This document shows positions 33,599 through 40,865 of a stretch of DNA of 42,054 nucleotides, piece by piece. The stretch's first letter is position 1. Each line of letters starts with the position of its first letter. The stretch comes from Actinokineospora enzanensis DSM 44649 (GTDB taxonomy: Bacteria > Actinomycetota > Actinomycetes > Mycobacteriales > Pseudonocardiaceae), in contig NZ_KB894449.1 of assembly GCF_000374445.1 (NCBI RefSeq), positions 1 to 42,054 of the forward strand. The letters are read 5' to 3'. The position numbers and the translations under genes were made by a program. A model generated the notes under the pieces. The model saw only the letters and a list, made by a program, of their open reading frames with translations, was not told where the DNA came from and searched no databases.

Positions 33599-36072
33599 CG
33601 GCGGCCCGCGTCGTCCTGCGAATGCCGCTGGTGTGCCTCGACGACGACCGCGTGGACCTCGTGGACGACGTGCTGACGGCGATGCTGGACCTGCCTTATA
33701 CCGCCACGTTCCGCGACGCCCTCGCCGCGCCTGGCGACGCACTCCGGCATGCCGTGCTCGCGGAGACGACACCGGTCGCGGTCGGGCCCCGGAGATCACT
33801 GCGGCACGACGCGCCCCACTCCCTGCGCGTCCAACTCTCCCGGCAGGCGCTATCCGCCGTATACCAGGAAATCACCGATCAGCGCATGCCGACCCTGCAC
33901 CGCAACCCGACGGCCCGCCGGGTCGGCGACGCCGTGCGCTTCCTGCCGTCCAGTGGGCGGGCGGCGGCCCGACTGCGTCGCTCACCCGCCGTCGACGCCG
34001 TGCTCGACCGGTGCCCGGCGACGAGGTCCGAGCTGGTCGAGAGCTTGCTTCAGCTGTCCCCGGACGCCGACCCGGAGGCCCTGGACGCGTTCCTGGCCGG
34101 GCTGCTGCGGGTCGGGGTGATCCTGCAGACGGACCGTCAGCCGCAGGTGGGGCAGGTGGTCGAGGCGCTCGGGGCAGCCGACCTACCCGCGGCTGCCACG
34201 GCACTCACCGACCTGGACCGCGCGTTGCGGACCGTCTCATCCGTCGCCGACCTGGCTCGCTGGCAGGTGAACGACGGTTGGGGTGCGTACACGACCGCGA
34301 TCCCTGGGCTGGCCCAGGTTCCGGCGGCAGCGCGAGTGGACATCGAGACCGGCGCGGGCCCGGCCGACTGGCAGGTCGACCGCGAGACCGTCGAAGCGGC
34401 CGCCCGCGCGTCGGCGATGCTCGGCGCTCTGCCGGGGGCGGCTTTCCACACCTTCGCCCAGGAGTTCCGGACGCGGTATGGCGACGCGTCGGTACCGCTG
34501 GCCGAACTCGCCGACCCGGACTTCGGTCTGCTCCGACCGGGCCGGGACTGGCCGGGCCGGGACACGACGAGCATCGCGGTCGAGGCCCTGACGCGTTGGC
34601 TGCGCATGGGCGTGCCGGTCGACCTCGCCGACATGGTGACGCTTCCCGTGCACGCGGCGACGGGATGGGCGTCGCTGTACCTGCTCGATCACAACACGCC
34701 GGGCTGCTCCGCCGTGTTGACCCGCAGCAGCCGGGTATCACCCGCCCAGGCCACTTCCGACGTACCACTCGATTCAATCCTGGTCACGGTCACCGCCACC
34801 GACGATGTCGTACTGTCCGACAGCCGCACCGACGCGGTCATCTCCCACCCGCCCAAGGCGAGCACCGCCGACCCGCTCGGCGAAGCACTCACGCAACTAC
34901 TCGCGTTGTCGGAGACCGGCTGGTCCTGGGGCGCGCTGGTCAGGCTCCCGCACCTGCCGAGAGTGGTGTACGGCGAGACGATCATCGCCCCGGAGCGGTG
35001 GCTGGTCGACCGCGAGACGCTCTCGGACAGCGCGGATGCCCTGCGCGGCCTGCTGACCGGTCTGGGCACCCGACGATGGCTCGGCCTGATCGAGCCCGAC
35101 CGGGTGCTGCCCTTCGACTCGACCGACGTCGCCGCCGTGCGAGCGATTCTCGATGCCCTGCACGAAGCCACAACGCTCGCCTTCGTCGAACTACCGCAGC
35201 TGGAACACCCGGCAATCGCCACCGCGCACGGCTCGCGCTGTGCTGAGCTGATCATCGAATACCCGGGTCCGGTGTCGGGGCCCGTGGTCGTCTTCGACCG
35301 AGACGCCCAGCCGCACGGCACCGGCGTGCGGTACTCGTGCCCCGCCGCCGGATCAGCGGAGGTCGTGGCCGCGGTGCGGGCCCGAGCCGAGACCATGATC
35401 GAAGACTCGGTCATCGACGCCTGGGGATACGACCGGGACGAGCCGGACTCGCTGGTGGTGACGGTCCGGCCGGTCAAGGGCGAGCGGCACCGAGCGATCG
35501 CCGAGCTGCTGGAGCTGGGCATGGAGCTACGGTCCGCCTGCCTGGTCGGTGGGGTGGCGTTGCTTGACTGGGGCCCGCTGGTGGCCGTATGCGGCGGCTA
35601 TGACGCTGCGGCGCTGATAGCGGAGCTCGAATGGGGCGACAGCGCCGATGTCGCCTCGTTTCTCGCCGACAAACCGGACCTGTCGACGCGGCTGTCCCGA
35701 GCGGTGCACGACGTGCTCACCTGGGTCCAGGGCACCGGATGGGATCTGCCGACGCGTCTGCGGCTGTTATCGGCGACCTACGCCGCCACCGTTGTCGACA
35801 ACGTCGCGGTATTCCGTGCGGTGCGGCAGTCGCAAGTCCGAACCGACCCTGTCGATCCCCCCGCCAAGCACGTCGCACGACTCTGGCGGTCGGTGGTCGA
35901 CGCGGTCCCAGGCCACGACATGTGGCCGAGTACCGGCCTCCCCTCCCTCGTGGCCGTGCTCCGCCGACATTGCGCGCGGTTGTTCCCGACCGACCACGAC
36001 CAGTGGACGGCAGTGGTGTGCGAGCTGGCGATCCGCGCCTTGCGCGACGACCCCGGAGGTGTGCGGGCGTGA
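33595..36072 (+). CDS. Degenerate LanB-like protein (second dehydratase paralogue)
   Basis: An 825-residue relative of the LanB upstream. The middle is clear: VRLPHLPRVVYGETIIAPERW (about residue 450-470) and the following RRWLGL match LanB. But the N-terminal R-A-T-P-x-G motif is missing (the comparable part reads SAVYQEITDQRMPTLHRNP), and the protein begins about 60-80 residues late. The C-terminal elimination domain has lost its Arg-Tyr/His-x-Arg motif (SLVVTVRPVKG instead) and Y-x-P-E-x-x-R-Y-G-G (reads LLDWGPLVAVCGGYD). It is therefore probably not a full dehydratase; it may be a scaffold, RRE-like binding partner or heterodimer subunit. Codon 725 is TTA. Overlaps: ATGA with lanC, GTGA with ycaO. 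Confidence 0.85.
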   Translation: MTAARVVLRMPLVCLDDDRVDLVDDVLTAMLDLPYTATFRDALAAPGDALRHAVLAETTPVAVGPRRSLRHDAPHSLRVQLSRQALSAVYQEITDQRMPTLHRNPTARRVGDAVRFLPSSGRAAARLRRSPAVDAVLDRCPATRSELVESLLQLSPDADPEALDAFLAGLLRVGVILQTDRQPQVGQVVEALGAADLPAAATALTDLDRALRTVSSVADLARWQVNDGWGAYTTAIPGLAQVPAAARVDIETGAGPADWQVDRETVEAAARASAMLGALPGAAFHTFAQEFRTRYGDASVPLAELADPDFGLLRPGRDWPGRDTTSIAVEALTRWLRMGVPVDLADMVTLPVHAATGWASLYLLDHNTPGCSAVLTRSSRVSPAQATSDVPLDSILVTVTATDDVVLSDSRTDAVISHPPKASTADPLGEALTQLLALSETGWSWGALVRLPHLPRVVYGETIIAPERWLVDRETLSDSADALRGLLTGLGTRRWLGLIEPDRVLPFDSTDVAAVRAILDALHEATTLAFVELPQLEHPAIATAHGSRCAELIIEYPGPVSGPVVVFDRDAQPHGTGVRYSCPAAGSAEVVAAVRARAETMIEDSVIDAWGYDRDEPDSLVVTVRPVKGERHRAIAELLELGMELRSACLVGGVALLDWGPLVAVCGGYDAAALIAELEWGDSADVASFLADKPDLSTRLSRAVHDVLTWVQGTGWDLPTRLRLLSATYAATVVDNVAVFRAVRQSQVRTDPVDPPAKHVARLWRSVVDAVPGHDMWPSTGLPSLVAVLRRHCARLFPTDHDQWTAVVCELAIRALRDDPGGVRA

Positions 36073-37598
36073 CCGATTCCGACGCGGCGACCACGGCGGT
36101 GCGCAGGCTGCTCCGTGACCCGGCCCTGGTGCGGCGCCTGACCTCGGGCACGGACCTCCCCGCCTTGCTCACCGACCTCGACCTCGCGGACATCCCCGCC
36201 GAACTTCTCGGCGAGCAGCCCCCCGAGAGCACACCGGCCGAGCCGAGCGGAGTGGCCGGTGTCGGGCTGGCGCTGCTGGCCGCCGGGCGACCTGGGCCCG
36301 TCGTGCCCCGTCTCGAACACGCACCGCCCGCCACCCCGACCCCGCCGCCGGGTGACGGGCCGCACCTGACGGAGATCAAAGTCCACGGGCAGACCCTGCG
36401 CGCGGCCAAGCTGGACGGCGAGCTGCGCAGTGTCCCAGTCACCGAGACGCTACGACGGATCCAGCCGCTGTTCGCAGGCGCCGGGATCACCCGGCTCGCC
36501 GACATCACCGGCCTGGACCGCGTGGGCATCCCGGTCACGATGGCCATCAGGCCGAACGGCCGGACCCTGAGCAACCACGCGGGCAAGGGCACGAGCCTGG
36601 ACGCCGCGATGGCGTCGGCGGCGATGGAGGCGCTGGAGAACCACTACGCGGACGAATGGCGTCCGGACACCTTCCGATGCTCGTACCGACAGGTCCGGCA
36701 GCTGGGGGCGGTGCCGGAGTGGCACGACCTCCCGCTCGCCCGGCACGCCCCCCGACCCGAGTCCTGGCCGTACCTCTGGACCTGGGGCTGGGACCTGATC
36801 AACGACGAACAGGTCGCCCTGCCCGTTTCCATGCTGCACATGGGGAACCGGGATGAACGAATCCTCGACCTCTGCGCGTTCCAGATCACCTCCAACGGCC
36901 TGGCATCCGGCAACAACCTGATCGAGGCGATCCACTCCGGCCTGCTTGAGGTCATCGAGCGGGACGCCTGCACCTGCCACAAGGTGCGCTGGCTCCGACG
37001 CCGGACGCCACCACCGGTGCTCGACCCGTCGACGATCGAGTCGGCCGCGGTCCACGCGCTGCTCGACCGGCTCGACGAGGCCGATGTGGACTCCGTGATC
37101 TTCGACTGCTCGGTCGACACCGCGACACCGGTGTACATGGCCGACGTGATTGATCGGTCCCGGCAGGTCCCGGGGACCTTCCGCGGGTACGGCGCGCACC
37201 TCGACCCCGAGGTCGCACTTGTCCGAGCGCTCACCGAGGCGGTACAGGCCCGCACCATCACCATCGCGGGCTCCCGGGACGACCTCTTCCGGCACCGGTA
37301 CGTCCACCGCGGGTCCGAGCGGGAGTACGAACGGATGGACGCGCTCACCTCGGGCAGCATGCCGCGGGCCGACCGGCCGGGCCCCTCGGAAGCCACCACC
37401 ACCGTCGAACACGACGTGCTGCTGCTGGTCGAACGGCTGCGCGGGGCAGGCCTCGACCGGGTGATCGTGGTGCGGATGAGCGATCCGGACGCCCCCATAT
37501 CGGTCGTGAAAGTGGTCGTTCCCGGACTGGAGGGATACCAGATGGAGAACTTCATGCCCCAGCACCGGGCACTCGCGTTCGCGGCAGGCACCCGATGA
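36069..37598 (+). CDS. ycaO: YcaO-domain protein (thioamide-forming type)
   Basis: A 509-residue ATP-dependent YcaO enzyme. Family marks: LSNHAGKGTSLDAAMASAAMEALENHYAD (about residues 157-195, ATP/Mg site), SNGLASGNNLIEAIHSGLLEVIERDA (about 276-301), and YGAHLDPEVALVRALTEAVQAR (about 376-397). Paired with TfuA, YcaO enzymes make thioamides; there is no cyclodehydratase E1 partner here, which argues against azole formation. The first about 95 residues are an extension: residues 8-46 (VRRLLRDPALVRRLTSGTDL, then LPALLTDLDLADIPAELL) resemble a Nif11-type leader domain, followed by a Pro-rich linker. GTG 36069 overlaps the previous stop; the tfuA ATG overlaps its own stop. Confidence 0.93.
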   Translation: MTDSDAATTAVRRLLRDPALVRRLTSGTDLPALLTDLDLADIPAELLGEQPPESTPAEPSGVAGVGLALLAAGRPGPVVPRLEHAPPATPTPPPGDGPHLTEIKVHGQTLRAAKLDGELRSVPVTETLRRIQPLFAGAGITRLADITGLDRVGIPVTMAIRPNGRTLSNHAGKGTSLDAAMASAAMEALENHYADEWRPDTFRCSYRQVRQLGAVPEWHDLPLARHAPRPESWPYLWTWGWDLINDEQVALPVSMLHMGNRDERILDLCAFQITSNGLASGNNLIEAIHSGLLEVIERDACTCHKVRWLRRRTPPPVLDPSTIESAAVHALLDRLDEADVDSVIFDCSVDTATPVYMADVIDRSRQVPGTFRGYGAHLDPEVALVRALTEAVQARTITIAGSRDDLFRHRYVHRGSEREYERMDALTSGSMPRADRPGPSEATTTVEHDVLLLVERLRGAGLDRVIVVRMSDPDAPISVVKVVVPGLEGYQMENFMPQHRALAFAAGTR

Positions 37599-38995
37599 GC
37601 GCGGTCGTGTTCCTGGGTCCGTCATTGCCCAGGCAGGAGGCAGCCGAACTGCTACCGGACGCGACCATCCTGCCCCCGGCCCGACAGTCCGATGTGATCA
37701 CCGCACTGACCGAGCTGCGACCGTCCGTCATCGCCCTCGTGGACGGCGAGTTCCACCAAGCGAGATCCGTGTGGCACAAGGAGTTGCTGCACGTCCTCGC
37801 CCAGGGAGTGCCGCTATACGGCTGCTCCAGCATGGGCGCACTACGCGCCGCCGAACTCGCCGCGTTCGGCATGCGCGGCCGGGGCGAGGTCTTCGCCCGA
37901 TACGCCTCCGGCGAACTCGTGGACGACGACGAGGTCGCGCTGGCATACCACCAGGAAGACGGCAAGTACCGGGCGATGTCCGAACCGATGGTCAACATCC
38001 GGGCCACCGTGACGAGCGCGGTCGCCGCAGGCGTCATCAGCGCCGAGATCGGCACGGTGGCGCTGATGACGGCGAAGAACCTGGAATACCCGCAGCGCCA
38101 CCGCGCGGCCGTCCTGCAAGGGATGCGCGCGGGCCAGGTGGACAAGTCCGCAGTGGCCGCCCTGACCCAGTTCTGGCGAGACCACGCGGTCGACATCAAA
38201 GCGGAAGACGCCCGCTCACTACTCCGCGAACTACGCGACGGCGCTCTTCCACCTCCACCGGCACTGGTACTGGTACGCACGGAGAGCCTCGACAGCCTCA
38301 TCGAGCGCGAACGGCGTATCCACGTCAACGGCCGAGAGCTGCCCCTTGCCGAGGTTGCCGACTACGTCCAACTCCACCACCCGGATCGGGACGCAGTCAC
38401 CACCGCCGCGCTCGACCGAGGGCTGGCACTCACATTGGCGACGCTGCTGAACGTCCGCCCCACCGAGTCGGAGATCCGCCGCACGACAGAACAATGGCGC
38501 CGCAAGCACCGACTCGTCGGCGACGATGAATTCGCGGCATGGTTGACACGCAACCACCTGTCCAGCGCGGATTTCGACGCACTCGCCCTCGATACCGCCA
38601 AGTGCCAGGCACTTCACCGGTGGCTACTGGACACCAGAGGCGCCCGCGGAAGCACCGCACTGCTTCTCGATTCGCTGCGCTGGTCGGACCGGTTCGAGCA
38701 GTGGGCCGATTCCGCCGCAGAATCCAGCGCACTCGCCGACGCCGCTGAATCCCGAGTACCGCTGCGGTCGAGTGAATTGGACGTACAAGCCCTCGCCGCT
38801 ACACACGAACTGGAGGTCGGGGTCGACTGCCCGGCAGACGACCACAGTGGATTCCTCAGCCCCGAGGAACTAGCCCGCGCCCTGACCAGAGCCGCCGCCG
38901 CGCGAGCGGAACTCCGACACAGACTCCAGCAAGCCGCTGATCTGCTCCCGGCATCGACTCACCAACCGATGAAAAAGACCGGACGCTCGACATGA
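37595..38995 (+). CDS. tfuA: TfuA-like protein with C-terminal extension
   Basis: A 466-residue protein. The first about 215 residues are a TfuA domain: VVFLGPSLPRQEAAELL, VIALVDGEFHQARSVWHKELL, GVPLYGCSSMGALRAAELAAFGM and GELVDDDEVALAYHQEDGKYRAMSEPMVNIRATV. TfuA is the partner that works with YcaO in thioamidation, probably in sulfur delivery. The remaining about 250 residues are a helical extension (TEQWRRKHRLVGDDEFAAWLTRNHLSS and others) that I cannot assign; it resembles the helical N-domain of SurA-like chaperones only superficially. It is the last gene of the operon; a terminator overlaps its stop codon. Confidence 0.92.
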   Translation: MSAVVFLGPSLPRQEAAELLPDATILPPARQSDVITALTELRPSVIALVDGEFHQARSVWHKELLHVLAQGVPLYGCSSMGALRAAELAAFGMRGRGEVFARYASGELVDDDEVALAYHQEDGKYRAMSEPMVNIRATVTSAVAAGVISAEIGTVALMTAKNLEYPQRHRAAVLQGMRAGQVDKSAVAALTQFWRDHAVDIKAEDARSLLRELRDGALPPPPALVLVRTESLDSLIERERRIHVNGRELPLAEVADYVQLHHPDRDAVTTAALDRGLALTLATLLNVRPTESEIRRTTEQWRRKHRLVGDDEFAAWLTRNHLSSADFDALALDTAKCQALHRWLLDTRGARGSTALLLDSLRWSDRFEQWADSAAESSALADAAESRVPLRSSELDVQALAATHELEVGVDCPADDHSGFLSPEELARALTRAAAARAELRHRLQQAADLLPASTHQPMKKTGRST

Positions 38996-39006
38996 GCATC
39001 CGGTCT
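38976..39006 (+). terminator. Terminator of the RiPP operon
   Basis: A 13-bp stem (38976-38988 with 38994-39006, one G-T pair) and a 5-base loop. The left arm is inside the last tfuA codons, the loop holds the start of the stop codon. A run of A bases before the stem makes a bidirectional function possible. Confidence 0.8.
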
Positions 39007-39200
39007 CAAGGTGAAGACATGAACGTGTCCCAAAGGGGACTCAACTTGAACCCTGTCCTCGCGCGATACGTCCGCGAACACGCAACTCAAGGCTAGAGCG
39101 GGATCGGCAACTACGGCCAGGGCCACGCGGCCCGGCCACGCCCCGGCGTCCTCATCGGGACGTCGGGGCACTCCTCAACAACTAAACAGAGAACCCATCT
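39007..39200. other. Intergenic stretch between RiPP cluster and methyltransferase
   Basis: A 194-base stretch without a supported gene. It has a GGACTCAACTTGAACCCTGTCC-like T-arm-like section near 39037-39060, but no tRNA could be folded around it. Two loose inverted repeats around CGGCCCGGCCACG and GACGTCGGGG were seen. It may mark the boundary of the accessory island. Confidence 0.3.
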
Positions 39201-40277
39201 ATGCAACCACCCACCCAGCTAGGAGGTGATCTTCAAGGCGGCCCACGCGCCACGAATCTCCCTCGCAACACGATCCTCATTGGGGATGTCCGAGAGCGCT
39301 TGGCCGAACTACCGGCCGCGTCAGTGGACACCATCATTACCAGCCCGCCGTACTTCGGCGTCCGTGACTACGGCCATGAGCAGCAGCTCGGAGCCGAGTC
39401 GGACGTAGACGGCTGGGTCAACGGCCTACGACTCGTCGCCCGCGAACTGGCCCGCGTCCTCCGACCGAGTGGTTCTCTCTGGCTCAACCTCGGCGACAGC
39501 TACTCCCGCCGTCCGGCCGAGGGGGCCTCACCCAAGAGTCTCCTTCTCGGCCCTGCGCGAGTGGCTTTAGCCCTGGTCCGTGACGGGTGGACGCTGCGCA
39601 ACGAAGTCATCTGGGCCAAGACCAATCCCATGCCATCGTCAGTGGCCGACCGGCTGACCACTACGCACGAGTTGATCTACTTCTTCACTCGTTCGACTCG
39701 CTATCACTTCGACCTCGACCCCATTCGGCAGCCGCTCGTGTCCGGCAAGCGCCAGAACCCCAGCGATACGCCGCGTAGCTACCCACCAGCGGGCATCGGG
39801 GCAACGAATCGCAAGGGCTGGACCCTCAATGACAACCGCGGACTCTCTCGCCTGAAGGCCTCCGGCCTATCCGGCCACCCGCTCGGCAAGAACCCCGGCG
39901 ATGTCTGGAGTCTCCCGACCGCTGGGTTTCGGGGCGGTCACTTCGCTGCCTTCCCGATGAGCCTGGCCGAACGCCCCTTGCTCGCCACCTGCCCGGAACG
40001 GGTCTGCTCCGAATGTGGCGTGTCGTGGCATCGCGCGCTCGAGCGCCGAGACGGCCGCCTGCTGGCCGTTGGCGACTTGGAACCGACCTGTATATGTGGC
40101 GCTGACGGCGTGCCCGGTGTCGTGCTGGACCCCTTCATGGGCACCGGCACGACTGCCCTGGCCGCCGAGAAGCATGGCCGCGACTGGATCGGCATTGAGC
40201 TGAGTCCAACATATGCGGAGTTGGCCGAGCAGCGCCTTCACACGCAGCGGGCCAAGCGGCGCAGGCCAGCCGCGTAA
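39201..40277 (+). CDS. DNA methyltransferase, beta class (N4-cytosine or N6-adenine)
   Basis: A 358-residue DNA methyltransferase. The catalytic motif IV, TSPPYFGVRDYG (about residues 48-59), comes before the SAM-binding motif I, DPFMGTGTTALAAEKHGRDWIGIEL (about 312-336), which is the beta-class order. TSPPY is most often N4-cytosine, sometimes N6-adenine. A zinc-binding-like CSECG plus CIC set lies just before motif I. No restriction gene lies beside it, so it is an orphan or phage/ICE-type enzyme. ATG 39201 has no ribosome binding site, but AGGAGGTGATC lies within codons 7-11. It has a TTA codon at 39567. An inverted repeat follows the stop. Confidence 0.92.
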   Translation: MQPPTQLGGDLQGGPRATNLPRNTILIGDVRERLAELPAASVDTIITSPPYFGVRDYGHEQQLGAESDVDGWVNGLRLVARELARVLRPSGSLWLNLGDSYSRRPAEGASPKSLLLGPARVALALVRDGWTLRNEVIWAKTNPMPSSVADRLTTTHELIYFFTRSTRYHFDLDPIRQPLVSGKRQNPSDTPRSYPPAGIGATNRKGWTLNDNRGLSRLKASGLSGHPLGKNPGDVWSLPTAGFRGGHFAAFPMSLAERPLLATCPERVCSECGVSWHRALERRDGRLLAVGDLEPTCICGADGVPGVVLDPFMGTGTTALAAEKHGRDWIGIELSPTYAELAEQRLHTQRAKRRRPAA

Positions 40278-40279
40278 GC

Positions 40280-40302
40280 CATGACACCTCATCGGTGTCA
40301 TG
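40280..40302. terminator. Inverted repeat between methyltransferase and RHH gene
   Basis: A perfect 9-bp dyad CATGACACC/GGTGTCATG with a 5-base loop, two bases after the methyltransferase stop. It may be a terminator or, since it is AT-richer than a typical one, an operator of the DNA-binding-like protein encoded next. Confidence 0.55.
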
Positions 40303-40362
40303 CGGCCGAACTCGTCATCTCACAAGGAGATGGCCGGTCGCACCAACACCGAGGAGGCTTCC

Positions 40363-40695
40363 GTGACCACGGAACCCCGCAATGGCGGCAGCGTGAAGAC
40401 CCTGGGCATCAAGGTGCCCGACGCCCTTCACGCTCAGTTCGCCCTCGTCGCGCAGCTCGACGGCATCTCCCTGGGGGATGCGGCGATTCGAGCGGTCGAG
40501 CTGTACGTCACCACCAAGAAGGCAGAGCCGGACTTCGCCGCTCGCGCCAAGGCCGCGCTCGAAGCGATCGAGCGCGAGGCAGCCGCCAGGCGCGGCGCAA
40601 TCCAGGGCCTGTTCGGGTCGGAAGACCCGACGGCCGAGACGCCTACCGAGACCACCACGTCAACGCGGCGCCGCAGCGGTGAGGCTTCCAAGTAA
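40363..40695 (+). CDS. Probable ribbon-helix-helix-like small protein
   Basis: A 110-residue protein. The segment VKTLGIKVPDALHAQFALVAQLDGISLGDAAIRAVELYV (about residues 11-50) looks like a ribbon-helix-helix DNA-binding unit: a strand, then two helices with D-G-I-S-L in the turn. A charged helix (DFAARAKAALEAIEREAAARR) and a Thr-rich tail follow. GTG 40363 is chosen because GAGGAGG lies 5 bases before it, not the earlier in-frame ATG. Such proteins occur on actinomycete integrative elements, which fits the neighbours. Confidence 0.75.
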   Translation: MTTEPRNGGSVKTLGIKVPDALHAQFALVAQLDGISLGDAAIRAVELYVTTKKAEPDFAARAKAALEAIEREAAARRGAIQGLFGSEDPTAETPTETTTSTRRRSGEASK

Positions 40696-40717
40696 GGACG
40701 GAAGCCCCCGCTGACCC

Positions 40718-40754
40718 GGAGCGGAGCGGCGGCCAAACGGCCGCCCTCCGCTCC
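40718..40754 (+). terminator. Terminator hairpin after the RHH gene
   Basis: GGAGCGGA-(GC)-GGCGGCC and GGCCGCC-(C)-TCCGCTCC form a long GC-rich stem with an AAAC loop, 23 bases after the stop. One small internal bulge. Confidence 0.8.
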
Positions 40755-40865
40755 ACAACCCACTTGCACATCAGACCGTTTCCCGACCCAACGCGGGCGG
40801 CGGCCTGGTGTGGAACGGACCGCCCACCAGGCAACAGCCCAACGGTCCAGAAGCGAGCGGCAACC

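Larger units (their letters stand above)
25312..38995. other. RiPP biosynthetic gene cluster: class I lanthipeptide plus YcaO-TfuA
   Basis: Gene content in order: orphan LuxR regulator, secreted small protein, FxLD precursor, ABC exporter, LLM reductase, LanB, LanC, degenerate LanB, YcaO, TfuA. LanB and LanC together form (methyl)lanthionine rings; YcaO with TfuA is known to convert backbone amides to thioamides. Both sets lie in one coupled operon downstream of one precursor gene. The combination is what I see; that both act on the same peptide is inference. The edges are set by the terminators at 25267-25303 and 38976-39006. No leader protease gene is present. Confidence 0.85.

Noticed and set aside
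33561..35246. A 561-residue plus-strand frame over the second LanB
   Set aside because: Arg/Gly/Pro-rich shadow frame; the LanB-like frame has the conserved central motif and both coupling overlaps.
39030..39065. tRNA-like sequence with a GGACTCAA...CCTGTCC segment
   Set aside because: No acceptor stem, anticodon arm or CCA end could be matched; kept only as a possible boundary mark.
38959..39171. A 70-residue minus-strand frame after tfuA
   Set aside because: It overlaps the operon terminator, has no ribosome binding site and no recognisable feature.
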